Assembly (NCBI GenBank): GCA_009363875.1
Contig: CM018685.1
Location: 55,873,087-55,937,086 of the forward strand
Length of the DNA: 64,000 nucleotides
Direction of reading: 5' to 3'
Origin: Mikania micrantha
Lineage: Eukaryota > Streptophyta > Magnoliopsida > Asterales > Asteraceae
In this document: piece by piece, positions 54,885-64,000 of the stretch
Layout: each line of letters begins with the position of its first letter
Numbering within the stretch: position 1 is the first letter of the stretch
The notes under the pieces: generated by a model
The model's database searches: none
The model's input: only the letters and a program-made list of their open reading frames with translations
What the model was told of the DNA's origin: nothing
Translations under genes and position numbers: made by a program

Positions 54885-57800
54885 TCATACCTTGATCAAT
54901 TTACTCATGAGACGAAAATATATAGTCCTCCATGATGTGGCAAGTATCAATGGAGCCAAAACAATCCAAAATCCAAAAACAAATCCAAGCACAATGTTAA
55001 TAATCAACCCCCATTCTAATATATCGTCTTCTTTTTCATCTCTTGTTGAATGAGCAGGTAGTTCATTGGGTACACAAAGATCATTTAGTGGAGCACCACA
55101 AAGTTGGTTACCTAAAAAGCTAGACTCATTAAAGCTCTGGAGCTGAGTACTAACTGGAATTCTTCCTGTAAAATTGTTGCTGGACACACTGAAGCTACTC
55201 AAGAAATTCAATCTAGACAAGCTTATGGGAAGTTCCCCGGATAGGTTGTTTATTGATAAATCGAATGATTCAAGTGCGTTCATGTCTCCTATCTTCTCCG
55301 GGATCCTTCCACTCAATTGATTTCTTGATAAATTCAGTGATTTCAACTCTTGAAGGGATGTAAGCTCACTTGGGATGGGTCCGAAAAAGTTGTTACTTGA
55401 AAGGTCCAACAATGTCACTAGTCTAAGAAATGATTTGTAGGTGTATTCTTGTCCTTTCATCACCAATGCATCACTAGGAGTAATAGACGGTGCCACCACT
55501 CCCAAACTCATGTGAAATTCATTTGAGTTAATTATCCCCGTAAGAACACTAAAGTTGTTGAAGCATCTCGGAATTATTCCTGACAGATTATTTTTAGCAA
55601 GATCTATAATTTGTATATATGAAAGATAACATAGTTCGTCAGGTATATTTCCGTCTAAATTGTTGGACCTAAGGTTGAGAATTCTTAAAAAGGTGAGTTT
55701 TGTTCCAATCCATGGTGGAATGCTTCCAACAAGTTCATTTTTACCAAGTTGAAGAATACTTAAAGATGACAAGTTCATTAGGGAAGAGGGTAATCTTCCA
55801 GAGATATTGTTTCCATGCATATTCAACCATTGTAGGTTCAACAAAGAACCTAATGTCCTTGGAATCTCACCAGATAAATTGTTATTTTCCAGAATTAGGA
55901 CACACAAACTCGACCACCTGTTCCAGCACTCGGGAATGACACCCGACAAATGATTATATCCCAAAGAAAGAAACTGTGTTTCTTCCACACCACTAAAACA
56001 CAAAAAATGATGTAATGATCCCATCAAAGAATTATTTGACAAATCCAAAAATGGAGGCATTAACGAACCAGTGGAGAAGGAAGGTAAAGTTCCTGTAAAC
56101 TGGTTAGAGTTTAGGTCGAGTACTTCAAGTTTTGTTGGGAAAAACAAAGTGAATGTACCATTTATATTATTTTGCGACATGTCTAAATAAGTTAGATTGG
56201 GGAATGATCTCCAAAATGACTCGGGAGGCATGGGTGATGAAATGCCTGCATTGCTTATGTCCAGATTTCTTAAATCCCTCTGCGAATGAAGCCATAACGG
56301 AAACATAGGCCCTAAACCCCAGGAGCTTAAATACAAGTATTGTATCTGGAAAGGGGGGATCCAGTTCGCAACTTGCAGTTTTAGGGTTAAGTTGTTGCCT
56401 TCTCCATATAGATATTTTAAGCTCACCAGTTTAGCAAAGTGAGCTTCTGTCACAACACCCGTTAACAAATTGTTGGAAAAGGCTAACGTAGTCAGCTTTG
56501 AAAGGTGACTGAGGCTAACGGGAAGGCTACCGTTGAGTTGGTTATTTGGAAGATACAACGCCTCCAGTGATGATAATTGTCCGATCGAATCAGGAATTCT
56601 TCCGTTCAGCATATTACCGTCAAGATATAACCTCTTCAATGATGACAATCGTCTGATGGAGTTAGGAATTGGAGCAGAAATTCCTGATTGTGATATAAAT
56701 AATGACTCCAAACTCGGTGATTTGCAATCGAAAAAACTTTTGAGAAGGAGTGTTAAACCAACGTTACCGAAATAGTTGTATGACAAATCAATATCTCTCA
56801 AGTTACAAAGGTTACCAAATGAATTAGTTATTGCCTTGGTGAGTTGGTTATCAGACACGTCAAGGCTAAGAAGAGAGGTCAAGTTATGAAGGGAATGGAG
56901 CACTGAACTCGTAACACCACAAAACCTAATATCTAAAAATTTCAAGTTACCAGACAATTGTTTTAATACCAACGGAGAACTCATGAAATTATTCCAACGG
57001 GTGTGAAGTGACTCGAGAGAAGTCATATTATGGAAGCTATAAATATTACTAGGAAGAGGGTTGTTAAAGTCACAGAAACTTAAATCCAATGAAACCAGGC
57101 TTGTTAGACTAAAAATCCACTTTGTAATAGAAGTGTTAACAAAATCGTTAAAAGAAATATCAAGCAGGGAAAGGGACGTTAGATTAAGACTGGGAACATG
57201 GGGATGTATATCAGAGAGTTGACAAAAAGACAAATGCAGTTCGACCAAATAAGGGAGGGTGTTAATCACCTGAAACCAATCAGTAGCTTTGCTAAGGTCT
57301 ATCAAACTCACATCCAAATGACGCAACCAATGAAGACCTGACAACCACTGCATTTTCATCATGCTTGTTCCTTCCAAATATCTAAGAGAAAGAACACGTA
57401 GCTCTGAAATATTCCCAATTTGAGGAGGAATCATCCCACCAAAGTTTGATTCAGACAGGTTAAGATACCTCAAGTTTCCAAGAGAACCTATGAAGCCGGG
57501 AATTTGGATCCCTTTAAAATCATTGCCACTCAAATCTAGATACTTGAGTTGCTTCAGCTCCAACAAGGATGGACTTAAATGCCCTCCTAACCTCTGCTTT
57601 AAGAGTTCTTTCATTTCTTTATAAGAGACTGCATATCTTAAGTCAGGTCCAGGAAGATGAATCTCATGAACATGGCCAGTGATGTTATCACAAACAATCC
57701 CATTCCATTTGCAGCAGTCGCTCTTCTCACCAGCCCAAGAAGCAAGCCGATCTGCAACGTCTATGAGGCCGTACTTGAACCGAGTAAGTGCTTGTCTCTC

Positions 57801-57926
57801 ACCCTCCATACATAACGCATCAGGAGACTTTTGATCAGAGAAGCACAAATGACCCAAAGCCAAAATAAGAAGCAACCAAAAGTGACAATTAGATGATAAA
57901 TAAGAAATTGAAAACACAACACCCAT
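54885..57926 (-). CDS. LRR receptor-like protein (RLP), intact, 1,013 aa
   Basis: Single-exon gene, ATG at 57924-57926, TGA at 54885-54887. A hydrophobic signal peptide (about residues 12-30, FWLLLILALGHLCFS) leads into an N-terminal cap with paired Cys (LCMEGERQALTRFKYGL, SDCCKWNGIVC), then nearly 30 extracellular LRRs of the plant LxxLxxLxLSxNxLxGxIP type. An island region (near PSDALVMKGQEYTYKS) precedes four final LRRs. Cap (LGNQLCGAPLNDLC), acidic juxtamembrane (RDEKEDDILEWG), one membrane span (LIINIVLGFVFGFWIVLAPLIL) and a 17-residue tail complete it. No kinase, so it would signal through partner kinases such as SOBIR1-type adaptors (family knowledge). It resembles EIX2/Cf-type RLPs; ligand unknown. 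Full length and no lesion suggest a working gene. Confidence 0.95.
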   Translation of the reverse strand: MGVVFSISYLSSNCHFWLLLILALGHLCFSDQKSPDALCMEGERQALTRFKYGLIDVADRLASWAGEKSDCCKWNGIVCDNITGHVHEIHLPGPDLRYAVSYKEMKELLKQRLGGHLSPSLLELKQLKYLDLSGNDFKGIQIPGFIGSLGNLRYLNLSESNFGGMIPPQIGNISELRVLSLRYLEGTSMMKMQWLSGLHWLRHLDVSLIDLSKATDWFQVINTLPYLVELHLSFCQLSDIHPHVPSLNLTSLSLLDISFNDFVNTSITKWIFSLTSLVSLDLSFCDFNNPLPSNIYSFHNMTSLESLHTRWNNFMSSPLVLKQLSGNLKFLDIRFCGVTSSVLHSLHNLTSLLSLDVSDNQLTKAITNSFGNLCNLRDIDLSYNYFGNVGLTLLLKSFFDCKSPSLESLFISQSGISAPIPNSIRRLSSLKRLYLDGNMLNGRIPDSIGQLSSLEALYLPNNQLNGSLPVSLSHLSKLTTLAFSNNLLTGVVTEAHFAKLVSLKYLYGEGNNLTLKLQVANWIPPFQIQYLYLSSWGLGPMFPLWLHSQRDLRNLDISNAGISSPMPPESFWRSFPNLTYLDMSQNNINGTFTLFFPTKLEVLDLNSNQFTGTLPSFSTGSLMPPFLDLSNNSLMGSLHHFLCFSGVEETQFLSLGYNHLSGVIPECWNRWSSLCVLILENNNLSGEIPRTLGSLLNLQWLNMHGNNISGRLPSSLMNLSSLSILQLGKNELVGSIPPWIGTKLTFLRILNLRSNNLDGNIPDELCYLSYIQIIDLAKNNLSGIIPRCFNNFSVLTGIINSNEFHMSLGVVAPSITPSDALVMKGQEYTYKSFLRLVTLLDLSSNNFFGPIPSELTSLQELKSLNLSRNQLSGRIPEKIGDMNALESFDLSINNLSGELPISLSRLNFLSSFSVSSNNFTGRIPVSTQLQSFNESSFLGNQLCGAPLNDLCVPNELPAHSTRDEKEDDILEWGLIINIVLGFVFGFWIVLAPLILATSWRTIYFRLMSKLIKV

Positions 57927-57997
57927 ATTGCTTTTTTTGAAAACGAAATAGCAATAGCTTGATTTTTAGTTTACAAGAGGATGCATGTGAGCCTTCA

Positions 57998-58004
57998 ATT
58001 TATA
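57998..58004 (-). promoter_or_regulatory. TATA box of the RLP gene
   Basis: Minus-strand TATAAAT within GAGTATAAATTGAAGG, about 72 bases before the RLP ATG, a plausible core promoter distance allowing a short 5' UTR. Confidence 0.6.
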
Positions 58005-58450
58005 CTCTTTTACTTGCCACAGGTTCCTTCCGTTTCTTCGTAACAACAGAGTGGAAATCTTAAAAATCCAAGTAAACGGGTCGAGTGTGAATAAAAGAAT
58101 TTTAGAATTCAGACTTGTTGATAAGATATATAGAAGACCGGTTTTATGGTGGAAATGAAATGAGTAGTCAAATTTTCTTGTCCATATAAACTTATTATCT
58201 TATTTTGTTCACAGTTTAAGAAGGGTCCGGATCGCTTCGTGTATAGATGTTCACAACCTTACCCTACACATTTGTGTAAGAGGTTGTTTTACACGACTTG
58301 AACTCATGACCTAAAGGTCACAAAGCAAGAAATCTTACCAACTACTTTAAGATTCGTGTTCTATTTAGTGAATTCTTGTTTAATGATTGTATTTTGATAG
58401 AAAATGACATGTCCAAGTAAACTCATTTGGTCCCTATGTGAACTTGCTTA

Positions 58451-58740
58451 ATGTGAATGCAATTTTACATAAACTCATATGATTGCACTCTTGTTTAATG
58501 TGAATTCAATTTTACATAAACTCATATGATTGTATTCTTGTTTAATGTGAATCCAATTTTACATAAACTCATATGATTGTATTCTTGTTTATTGTGAATC
58601 CAATTTTACATAAACTCATATGATTGTATTCTTGTTTAATGTGAATCCAATTTTACATAAAGTCGACCAATCAAGTCAAGCCGAATTATCTCTATGTGAA
58701 TCCAATTTTACATAAAGTCGACCAGTCAAGTCAACTCGAA
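58451..58740. repeat. 47-bp tandem repeat upstream of RLP, then a shorter derived unit
   Basis: Four copies of a 47-bp unit (ATGTGAATNCAATTTTACAT..., starting 58451, 58498, 58545 and about 58592), followed by two copies of a variant where the unit runs into AAAGTCGACCARTCAAGTCAA. It lies about 530-810 bases upstream of the RLP start. Confidence 0.85.
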
Positions 58741-58774
58741 TTATCTCCCCCAAACTTAACGATTAAAACACCAA

Positions 58775-58937
58775 GTAAGTGTTGTAGTGGTTTGAGTGAA
58801 CGTGAGACAATCTTGAGGCCTCATGTTCAATCCTTATTAAGGCCGGTTTTCCTTTGAGTCAACCGACCTAGTAATTACCCATCGGTAATTACCCATTGGG
58901 TGTCGGGTTTACCCCTTAGTTTATTAAAAAAAAAATT
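58775..58937 (+). mobile_element. tRNA-derived SINE candidate
   Basis: An A-box-like TAGTGGTTTGAG (58785-58796) and a B-box-like GTTCAATCC (58825-58833) lie at normal polymerase III promoter spacing, and an A-run (58926-58935) ends the segment. Target duplications are not clear. Confidence 0.45.
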
Positions 58938-61154
58938 GTGATTTTCAGAGTACATATGTATAATGTTATTGTTTAATTACAAAAATAAATTAGAATATAT
59001 TAATTAAATACATATAAAATCAACACCATGAAAAATTAAACAAAAAAAATGTAAATCTCTTGACATATAGATCTCAAAAAATGTTACTATAATATTCAAG
59101 CTCAAACTATATATTCAAAATAACAAGATTAGTTTTTAAATAATAAAGCTTATACCTTGCTTTCATATCTAAAATAATAAGATAAAAGTTAGAACTTGTT
59201 CTAAACTTTCATAAAAGAAATTATGTTTTAAAAAAGGAAACTAAAAAAATATTAACAAAATATTACGAGTGTTATTTCGGTTAGTCGCCGGGGTATCGGG
59301 TCGGATATTCCATAATCTCATACCCGTACCCGAATAAATAATTTTTTTGATCTCATACTCGGTCTCATACTCTAATATTCGGGCCAATACCCGACCCTAA
59401 CGTTTCAGGTTTCGGGTATTTGATGGAATCAGAAATTTTTTTCATGGGGGAAAAATTTTTTATGATATTTGATTTTTTATGATATTTGAGTATCGTTATA
59501 TAATTTTTTTTTTGATCTTTTGTTCAGATAAGTTTAGGTTGAATCAAATCGGGTCATTTTAAAAAAAAACAATCCAACTAAATTCATGTATAAAAACATA
59601 ATAAAAATACAATACATCCAAAGAACAATCTAAAGTTGTTCTTATGTCTCACAGAATAAGTTGGTTGGGTTGTGTTAGGTAACGGGCCAAAACGGGTACG
59701 GGCCGAGACGGGTGCATGTTAGGATGAGTTTTAAGCATTAGTTTGGGTTTAATTGAGTCATTTTAAAAACATAAATTTTGTTCAAGTTAAAATGAATTGT
59801 AACTAAACAAATAGTTTGATTAAATAATTTTTAGTGATTTTCTCATCAAATATATTATTGATAGTTCTTATCCGTTTGAATCAGTTATATTCACATAATT
59901 TTTACGTTATTAATCTTGACCCAAATTGTGTTAGGGTGTTACCTATTTCAACCCATTCTATGCTATAATGTTACTCATTTCAAACTAAAATACAATAATT
60001 GTTTACCCAATCAAGCTATGCATTTATCTTAGTTACGAGTTAAAATTTTATGGCCTAGTTGTTATATACTGAGTTTTATTGTTTAAAATTTATCCAAAAC
60101 AACATACATGGAGACTTTTTGAAGCAACTCTTTTCGAAAAAACAAGTATAACTATCACTTAAATTCTCATCACAACTCACAAGTCCAATTATGCAAATTT
60201 AAGGGGGGCTATTGCAAAATATTAAGGGGTCAGCCAAGATTTTAAATATATATACTACTGGAAAAAAAATTCAACAAAGGCGGCTGCCCCCCACAACATA
60301 AAGTGGGTATTCCACTTATTACCACTGGGTACAGGTTTTTCTGTCATTCCTACCGGGATGAAATTAGCACTAAAATGTTTGGGGGTTTTAGCAAACTAAT
60401 TAATGTTATACTGCGGTAATGAGGAATCATATTTTCATATTACTATCTATGAATTATGAATAGGGTGATTGGTGGTAGTTTAAGTCTTTTTTTTTTTTTT
60501 ATGAGTTTTTTTTGCATGCATTGTAGACTATGTGTTTTCCTTCAATTAAACCAAATGTAGCCTACCTCATTGACCGTACGTACCATTCTTTCCTTTCCTA
60601 GGTTTTAGGTTCGATTTTCCTTCTTGACAATTTTGTTTTCACTTTTTTTTTTAATAAAGGCCTGGTCTTTTAACTATTTTTTATTAGTCAATGTGTAACT
60701 AACGTATTGATAAATGTTTGTTTTTCGATAAAAGCTTTGTTTTTTAAATGAGAAGGTAACGGATTCTATCCTCGGCAAGAGGTAATTTAGTTTGCGCGCA
60801 TTTAGCCTCTGACAGAATGTAATTTAGTTTAGATTAATGCGTGGAATATATAATTTAATTTGTTGTCAATATATTGCATGTAATTAAAATTGGCCTGGGA
60901 ATTTATAGTGACATATTTGTTAATAGCCTAGGCTAGAGGTAGGCAAACAATCCCGAACCAGAACATACAACCCGAACCGGAATCGGTCTTATTTGTACCG
61001 ATGGGGAAAGGGAGTTATGCTTTTTCAGAAAAACCGGAATCGGCCAAAAACGGGTCAAAAATCCGAATCTAATAAGAACCGGTTGTTTATTTTGTTGACC
61101 GAAACCACACAACTTGCACCAAATACCATACAGAAATTCATAATATATACTCCT
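58938..61154. other. AT-rich intergenic DNA
   Basis: No gene is supported. It contains degenerate CCCGA/TCGGG-rich stretches (about 59270-59420 and 60955-61090) resembling ends of hAT-type MITEs like the one at 62838, and two tRNA-like fragments (AGGTTCGATTTTCC near 60607; GGATTCTATCC near 60761). Otherwise featureless. Confidence 0.5.
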
Positions 61155-61310
61155 CTATAATTTGCTACCCACCAGAGGAACAATTATAACCCAAAATCCC
61201 ACAACAAACCCAACCAATATGCTTGTTATAAGTCCCCAATCCGGACCATCGAAGCCACCACTTTCTCCTCCTTTGCCACTGTCACCCGCCTCTCCACCTC
61301 CCTCCTATTC
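61155..61310 (-). pseudogene. RLP C-terminal relic: acidic/Gly linker and membrane span
   Basis: Minus-strand reading gives a Gly/Glu-rich juxtamembrane stretch and then DWGLITSILVGFVVGFWVII, VPLVGSKL and a stop at 61155-61157. This is the same juxtamembrane-plus-span layout as the ends of the two other RLPs here (WGLIINIVLGFVFGFWIVLAPL). No LRR can be read further upstream on that strand, so only the last ~50 codons survive. Confidence 0.72.
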
Positions 61311-61557
61311 ACGCCTTAAGTCAGCTCATGAGCCACTTGAGATTAGATCATTAGAAAACTCAAACAAACCAAGTCTAAACGAACTCGAGTCTGATCACGA
61401 GCCCTAAAATATAATTTGCATAGTTATTGAGCATGAACTGGCTCGCGAACATAAAGGAGCTTTTAATATATTAGAATTTTTATTTACTTATTTTAAGTGA
61501 ATATTCCTATAAACAGTTGATTTAATTAATCAAATTTCGATAAATATAATAAAATTA

Positions 61558-61819
61558 AGGGTTATTGGATTTAAATACTCACAACTTTGACCTATTGGCC
61601 GGCAATACTCCCAACTGAGAAAATGTTTACTGCCACTCCCAACTTTCAAATCATTTTCCATTGGCACTCCAAAACAGGTGCCACATCATCAAAAAAATGA
61701 TGTTTTGGAGTGCCAATGGAAAATGTTTTGAAAGTTGGGAGTGTCAGTAAACATTTCCTCAGTTGGGAGTATTGCCAGCCAATACGTCAAAGTTGGGAGT
61801 ATTTAAATCCAATAACCCT
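61558..61819. mobile_element. Foldback MITE with ~110-bp inverted repeats
   Basis: 262 bp, starting AGGGTTATTGGATTTAAATACTC and ending with its complement (GAGTATTTAAATCCAATAACCCT). Nearly the whole element is two arms around a short centre (about 61677-61695). Flanking direct repeat AAAATTA at 61551-61557 and 61820-61826. No coding capacity. Superfamily is uncertain (Mutator-like is possible given the long arms). Confidence 0.82.
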
Positions 61820-61994
61820 AAAATTAAATATATTATGTTATACATTAAAAGTATAGTTATATATGTGTCGGAATTCGAGGGACAAAATTAAAATTTCACT
61901 AATTTTAACGTTATTTTACTTAATTTTTGTGAAAATAACGTTAAAAACGTTGGGTTGATTCTTGGTCGGCTAATCGGGCGTTATGAGCCGGGGA

Positions 61995-62050
61995 TCTCAT
62001 TGAAAGCAACCTCTCTATTCATATATTCCTACGGTATAGAGGTAAGACTG
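61995..62050 (+). mobile_element. Truncated SINE-like fragment
   Basis: ATTGAAAGCAACCTCTCTATTC and TAGAGGTAAGACTGTG resemble the SINE-like element at 41375-41485. It ends where the TGTAACATC direct repeat begins. Confidence 0.4.
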
Positions 62051-63533
62051 TGTAACATCAGTTCCGGAAACGTTTCCGGAACAGTAACTTGCACAGTAAC
62101 TCAGGTACAAACTACGTGAACTATGTACATGCTATTAACATTGTGATGCTTGACACTAAACTATTATGCTATCGTTTCTGAAATCTGATTAAATCTCACG
62201 GTTCAACCGTCAGAAACACATCAGACAACACTGAACTGACACACAGATGCTTGAGTTAATGCTATTATGTATAAACGTATGTGAGGCTAAACAGAACAAA
62301 ACCATAACAGATGTCGTTGCAGGATACTAAACCGACGAACTATTCGTATCGGTGACGATCTGTACGAATAAATTGGAAAGTTTAACGTTCTGAAATGATG
62401 ACTGAAAAGTAGAAAACAAGAATCAGAAAGTGAAACCAACGTCGTGTTCGTTTGGGTGACGATTCGAACGAATACGCGTGAAGGCGACACGTTCTTACGA
62501 AACGAAAATGAACGACGAAACGAACGATAATAATTTAAGAAAGTTGAATATTGAATCTTTATTAGGAATCACAACCTTTTAGAAATTAAAAATAAATTCA
62601 TTTTAATTAAAATACATTGAATACGCGCAATGGTGAAACGCGTAAAATAATCGATCTCGATAAAATAATTCAAGAAAAATAATTATAAAATATTTACTAG
62701 AAATAACCACCTTTAAAATAATGCAAATAAACTCTTTTTATTTAAAATACATAAAACGTGCGTAACGATCCGGAAACACAACGGAGACGAAAAACGAGCA
62801 ACCGAAACGAACTCGAACACGCACGGGGTATTTATACTAGGGGTGTGTTTTTTACCCGAACCTGAAGAACCAACCCGAATAACACGTACCCGAACCCGAA
62901 AAACCCGAACCCGAAAATACCCAACCCGAAAAAGCCTATTACCCGAACCCGAAAACTTAGAATGGTTCGGTCCTTGGGTACCCACGAGGTTTGTTCGGGT
63001 AAACCCGAATAACCCGAACTAGGGTTCTAAGAGGCGGTAACATTTTTTTATTTTCAAATCCTCTATATGTTTTGACATTATTGAAGAAATGTATGTTTTG
63101 GTTAAACACGTTTTAGGTATGTTATGGTTAAACATTTGAAATTTTTAAGGAAATATATGTTTTGGTTAAACATGTTTTAAATTTATTTGTTTGAAAAATA
63201 GAATATTAGTTTTTCAAGTATTACCCGAGAACCGTTTAACCCAACCCGATTAAACCCGAGAACCGAAACCCGAGAACCAATTAAACCGAAGTTAAATGGT
63301 TCGGTTCTCGGTTCCAATTTCATATTACAAAAACCCGAATAACCCGACCCGAACAACCCGAAACCCGAGGAACCAACCCGAATGACACCCCTAATTTATA
63401 CCCTAAATGAACTCATTTCTTCATTTATTACACTCTCTCTCTCTAAACTCTCCCAACTCGTCATCCTCTCTCTAAAGTTTACACCTTCAAATCTCCTTAA
63501 CTTGCTCATTTGGTGGTGAAATCTCGAGTTTTT
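62051..63533 (+). repeat. Long direct repeat, copy 1 (LTR-like), interrupted by a MITE
   Basis: Starts TGTAACATCAGTTCCGGAAACG. Its first ~470 bases are clearly related to 63534-64000 (shared blocks ATAAACGTATGTGAGGC, GTTTAACGTTCTGAA, GTGACGATTCGAACGAATA). Without the MITE it would be about 0.92 kb. The TATTTATACC / CTCTCTCTCTAAACTCTCC arrangement looks like a promoter with start region, as in an LTR. No coding frame. An LTR identity is not proven because no PBS or CA end is clear. Confidence 0.55.
62838..63393. mobile_element. hAT-type MITE with 8-bp target duplication
   Basis: 556 bp. Terminal inverted repeats TAGGGGTGT/ACACCCCTA; perfect 8-bp target duplication ATTTATAC at 62830-62837 and 63394-63401, the length made by hAT transposases. 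Subterminal parts are packed with ACCCGAA / TTCGGGT motifs on both sides. The centre is AT-rich and has no transposase; the 90-codon ORF across its left end is a product of the motif repeats. Confidence 0.9.
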
Positions 63534-64000
63534 TGTAACATCAGTGCCGGAAACGTCACCGGAACAGTGATGGGTACAGTAAAATGAACAGTAAATCCGG
63601 TATACATACCAGTTGTTGTTCATATATCATCATCACTTTATGTTATCATAGCACAGTTTTAGAATCATTTCAGAAACGAAAACTCAGAAACATGGTTCAT
63701 CAGTCAGATAATTACCTGGCAATACAGAACCATCATGTGATTATGTGTTAGGATTTTATTACGTATAAACGTATGTGAGGCTTTACAGAACAAAACAAAA
63801 CGGATGTTGTTACGTGAATGCTAAATCGACGGATTATTCGTATACGTGACGACCTGTACGAATATATCTGAAGGTTTAACGTTCTGAATGATATTCGATA
63901 ATTAGAAAACAATATTGAAAAGTATAGTTATTGCCGTGTTCGTACGGGTGACGATTCGAACGAATATGCGCGATAACCGTACGATTCGATTTTGAACAGT
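63534..64000 (+). repeat. Long direct repeat, copy 2, running off the window
   Basis: Starts TGTAACATCAGTGCCGGAAACG and follows copy 1 through the blocks ATAAACGTATGTGAGGC and GGTGACGATTCGAACGAATA. It differs at many positions, so the duplication is not recent. It abuts copy 1 directly. Confidence 0.6.

Noticed and set aside
62713..62985. 90-codon ORF with RVRVFRVRVRV repeats
   Set aside because: Translation of the ACCCGAA motif array at the end of the hAT-type MITE.

Overview
This window looks like retrotransposon-rich intergenic DNA from a eudicot nuclear genome. The mix of TE families (a Tat/Retand-type Ty3/Gypsy element with a 'putative gypsy-type transposon' antisense gene, an SIRE/Maximus-like Ty1/Copia with a long extra ORF, Athila, Tekay-type chromovirus) and the receptor-like-protein genes make me favour Asteraceae. 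That placement rests on recognition of families, not on a search. About 54 kb of the 64 kb is transposon-derived. Only one conventional host gene looks intact: an LRR receptor-like protein (RLP) at 54885-57926 on the minus strand.

Layout. (1) 1-9756 and 19899-26467: a rearranged cluster of Tat-lineage Ty3/Gypsy pieces. The best copy lies on the minus strand: LTR 8953-9663, then one continuous polyprotein frame 8867->3291 with eight premature stops and no frameshift, then a 3' region with a 21-bp minisatellite. A plus-strand copy supplies integrase (21629-22316), 3' region, an antisense spliced gene (25506->23919) and an LTR (25772-26467). Chimaeric joins (LTR end / RT-RNase H / inverted 3' region) occur twice, at 798-2585 and at 9582-21515 minus the Copia. 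(2) 9757-19898: a very young 10.1-kb Ty1/Copia element, TSD TAATA, LTRs differing by one base in 594, inserted into the second RT copy. It keeps gag, protease, integrase core and RNase H but has lost the RT core, and carries a ~1,044-codon extra frame with two TAG codons. (3) 26468-41240: a second, older Ty1/Copia (copia-B) split by a 13-kb Athila-type element (26684-39670, TSD AAATC). Inside the Athila lie a solo LTR (27843-30757, TSD TCTGT) and a block of Tat 3' end plus LTR plus copia-B sequence. (4) 41656-42227: the 3' end of an RLP gene cut by a Tekay-like element. (5) 42228-53852: a tandem array LTR - internal - LTR - partial internal of that element (unit about 6.43 kb, copies almost identical). 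(6) 53853-64000: intergenic DNA holding the intact RLP, a third RLP relic (61155-61310), two non-autonomous DNA elements with clear target duplications (foldback element 61558-61819; hAT-type MITE 62838-63393), SINE-like pieces and a long direct repeat that runs off the end.

How the parts relate. The three RLP remnants, all on the minus strand, suggest a local RLP cluster being broken up by transposons. The nesting gives a relative order: Tat and copia-B oldest, then rearrangement and duplication, then Athila and its solo LTR, with the 10-kb Copia and the Tekay tandem youngest. The most striking feature is the antisense gene in the Tat 3' region: four exons with GT-AG introns give a fully open 461-codon frame, and the same intron positions are visible in a second, decayed copy (32356->31141).
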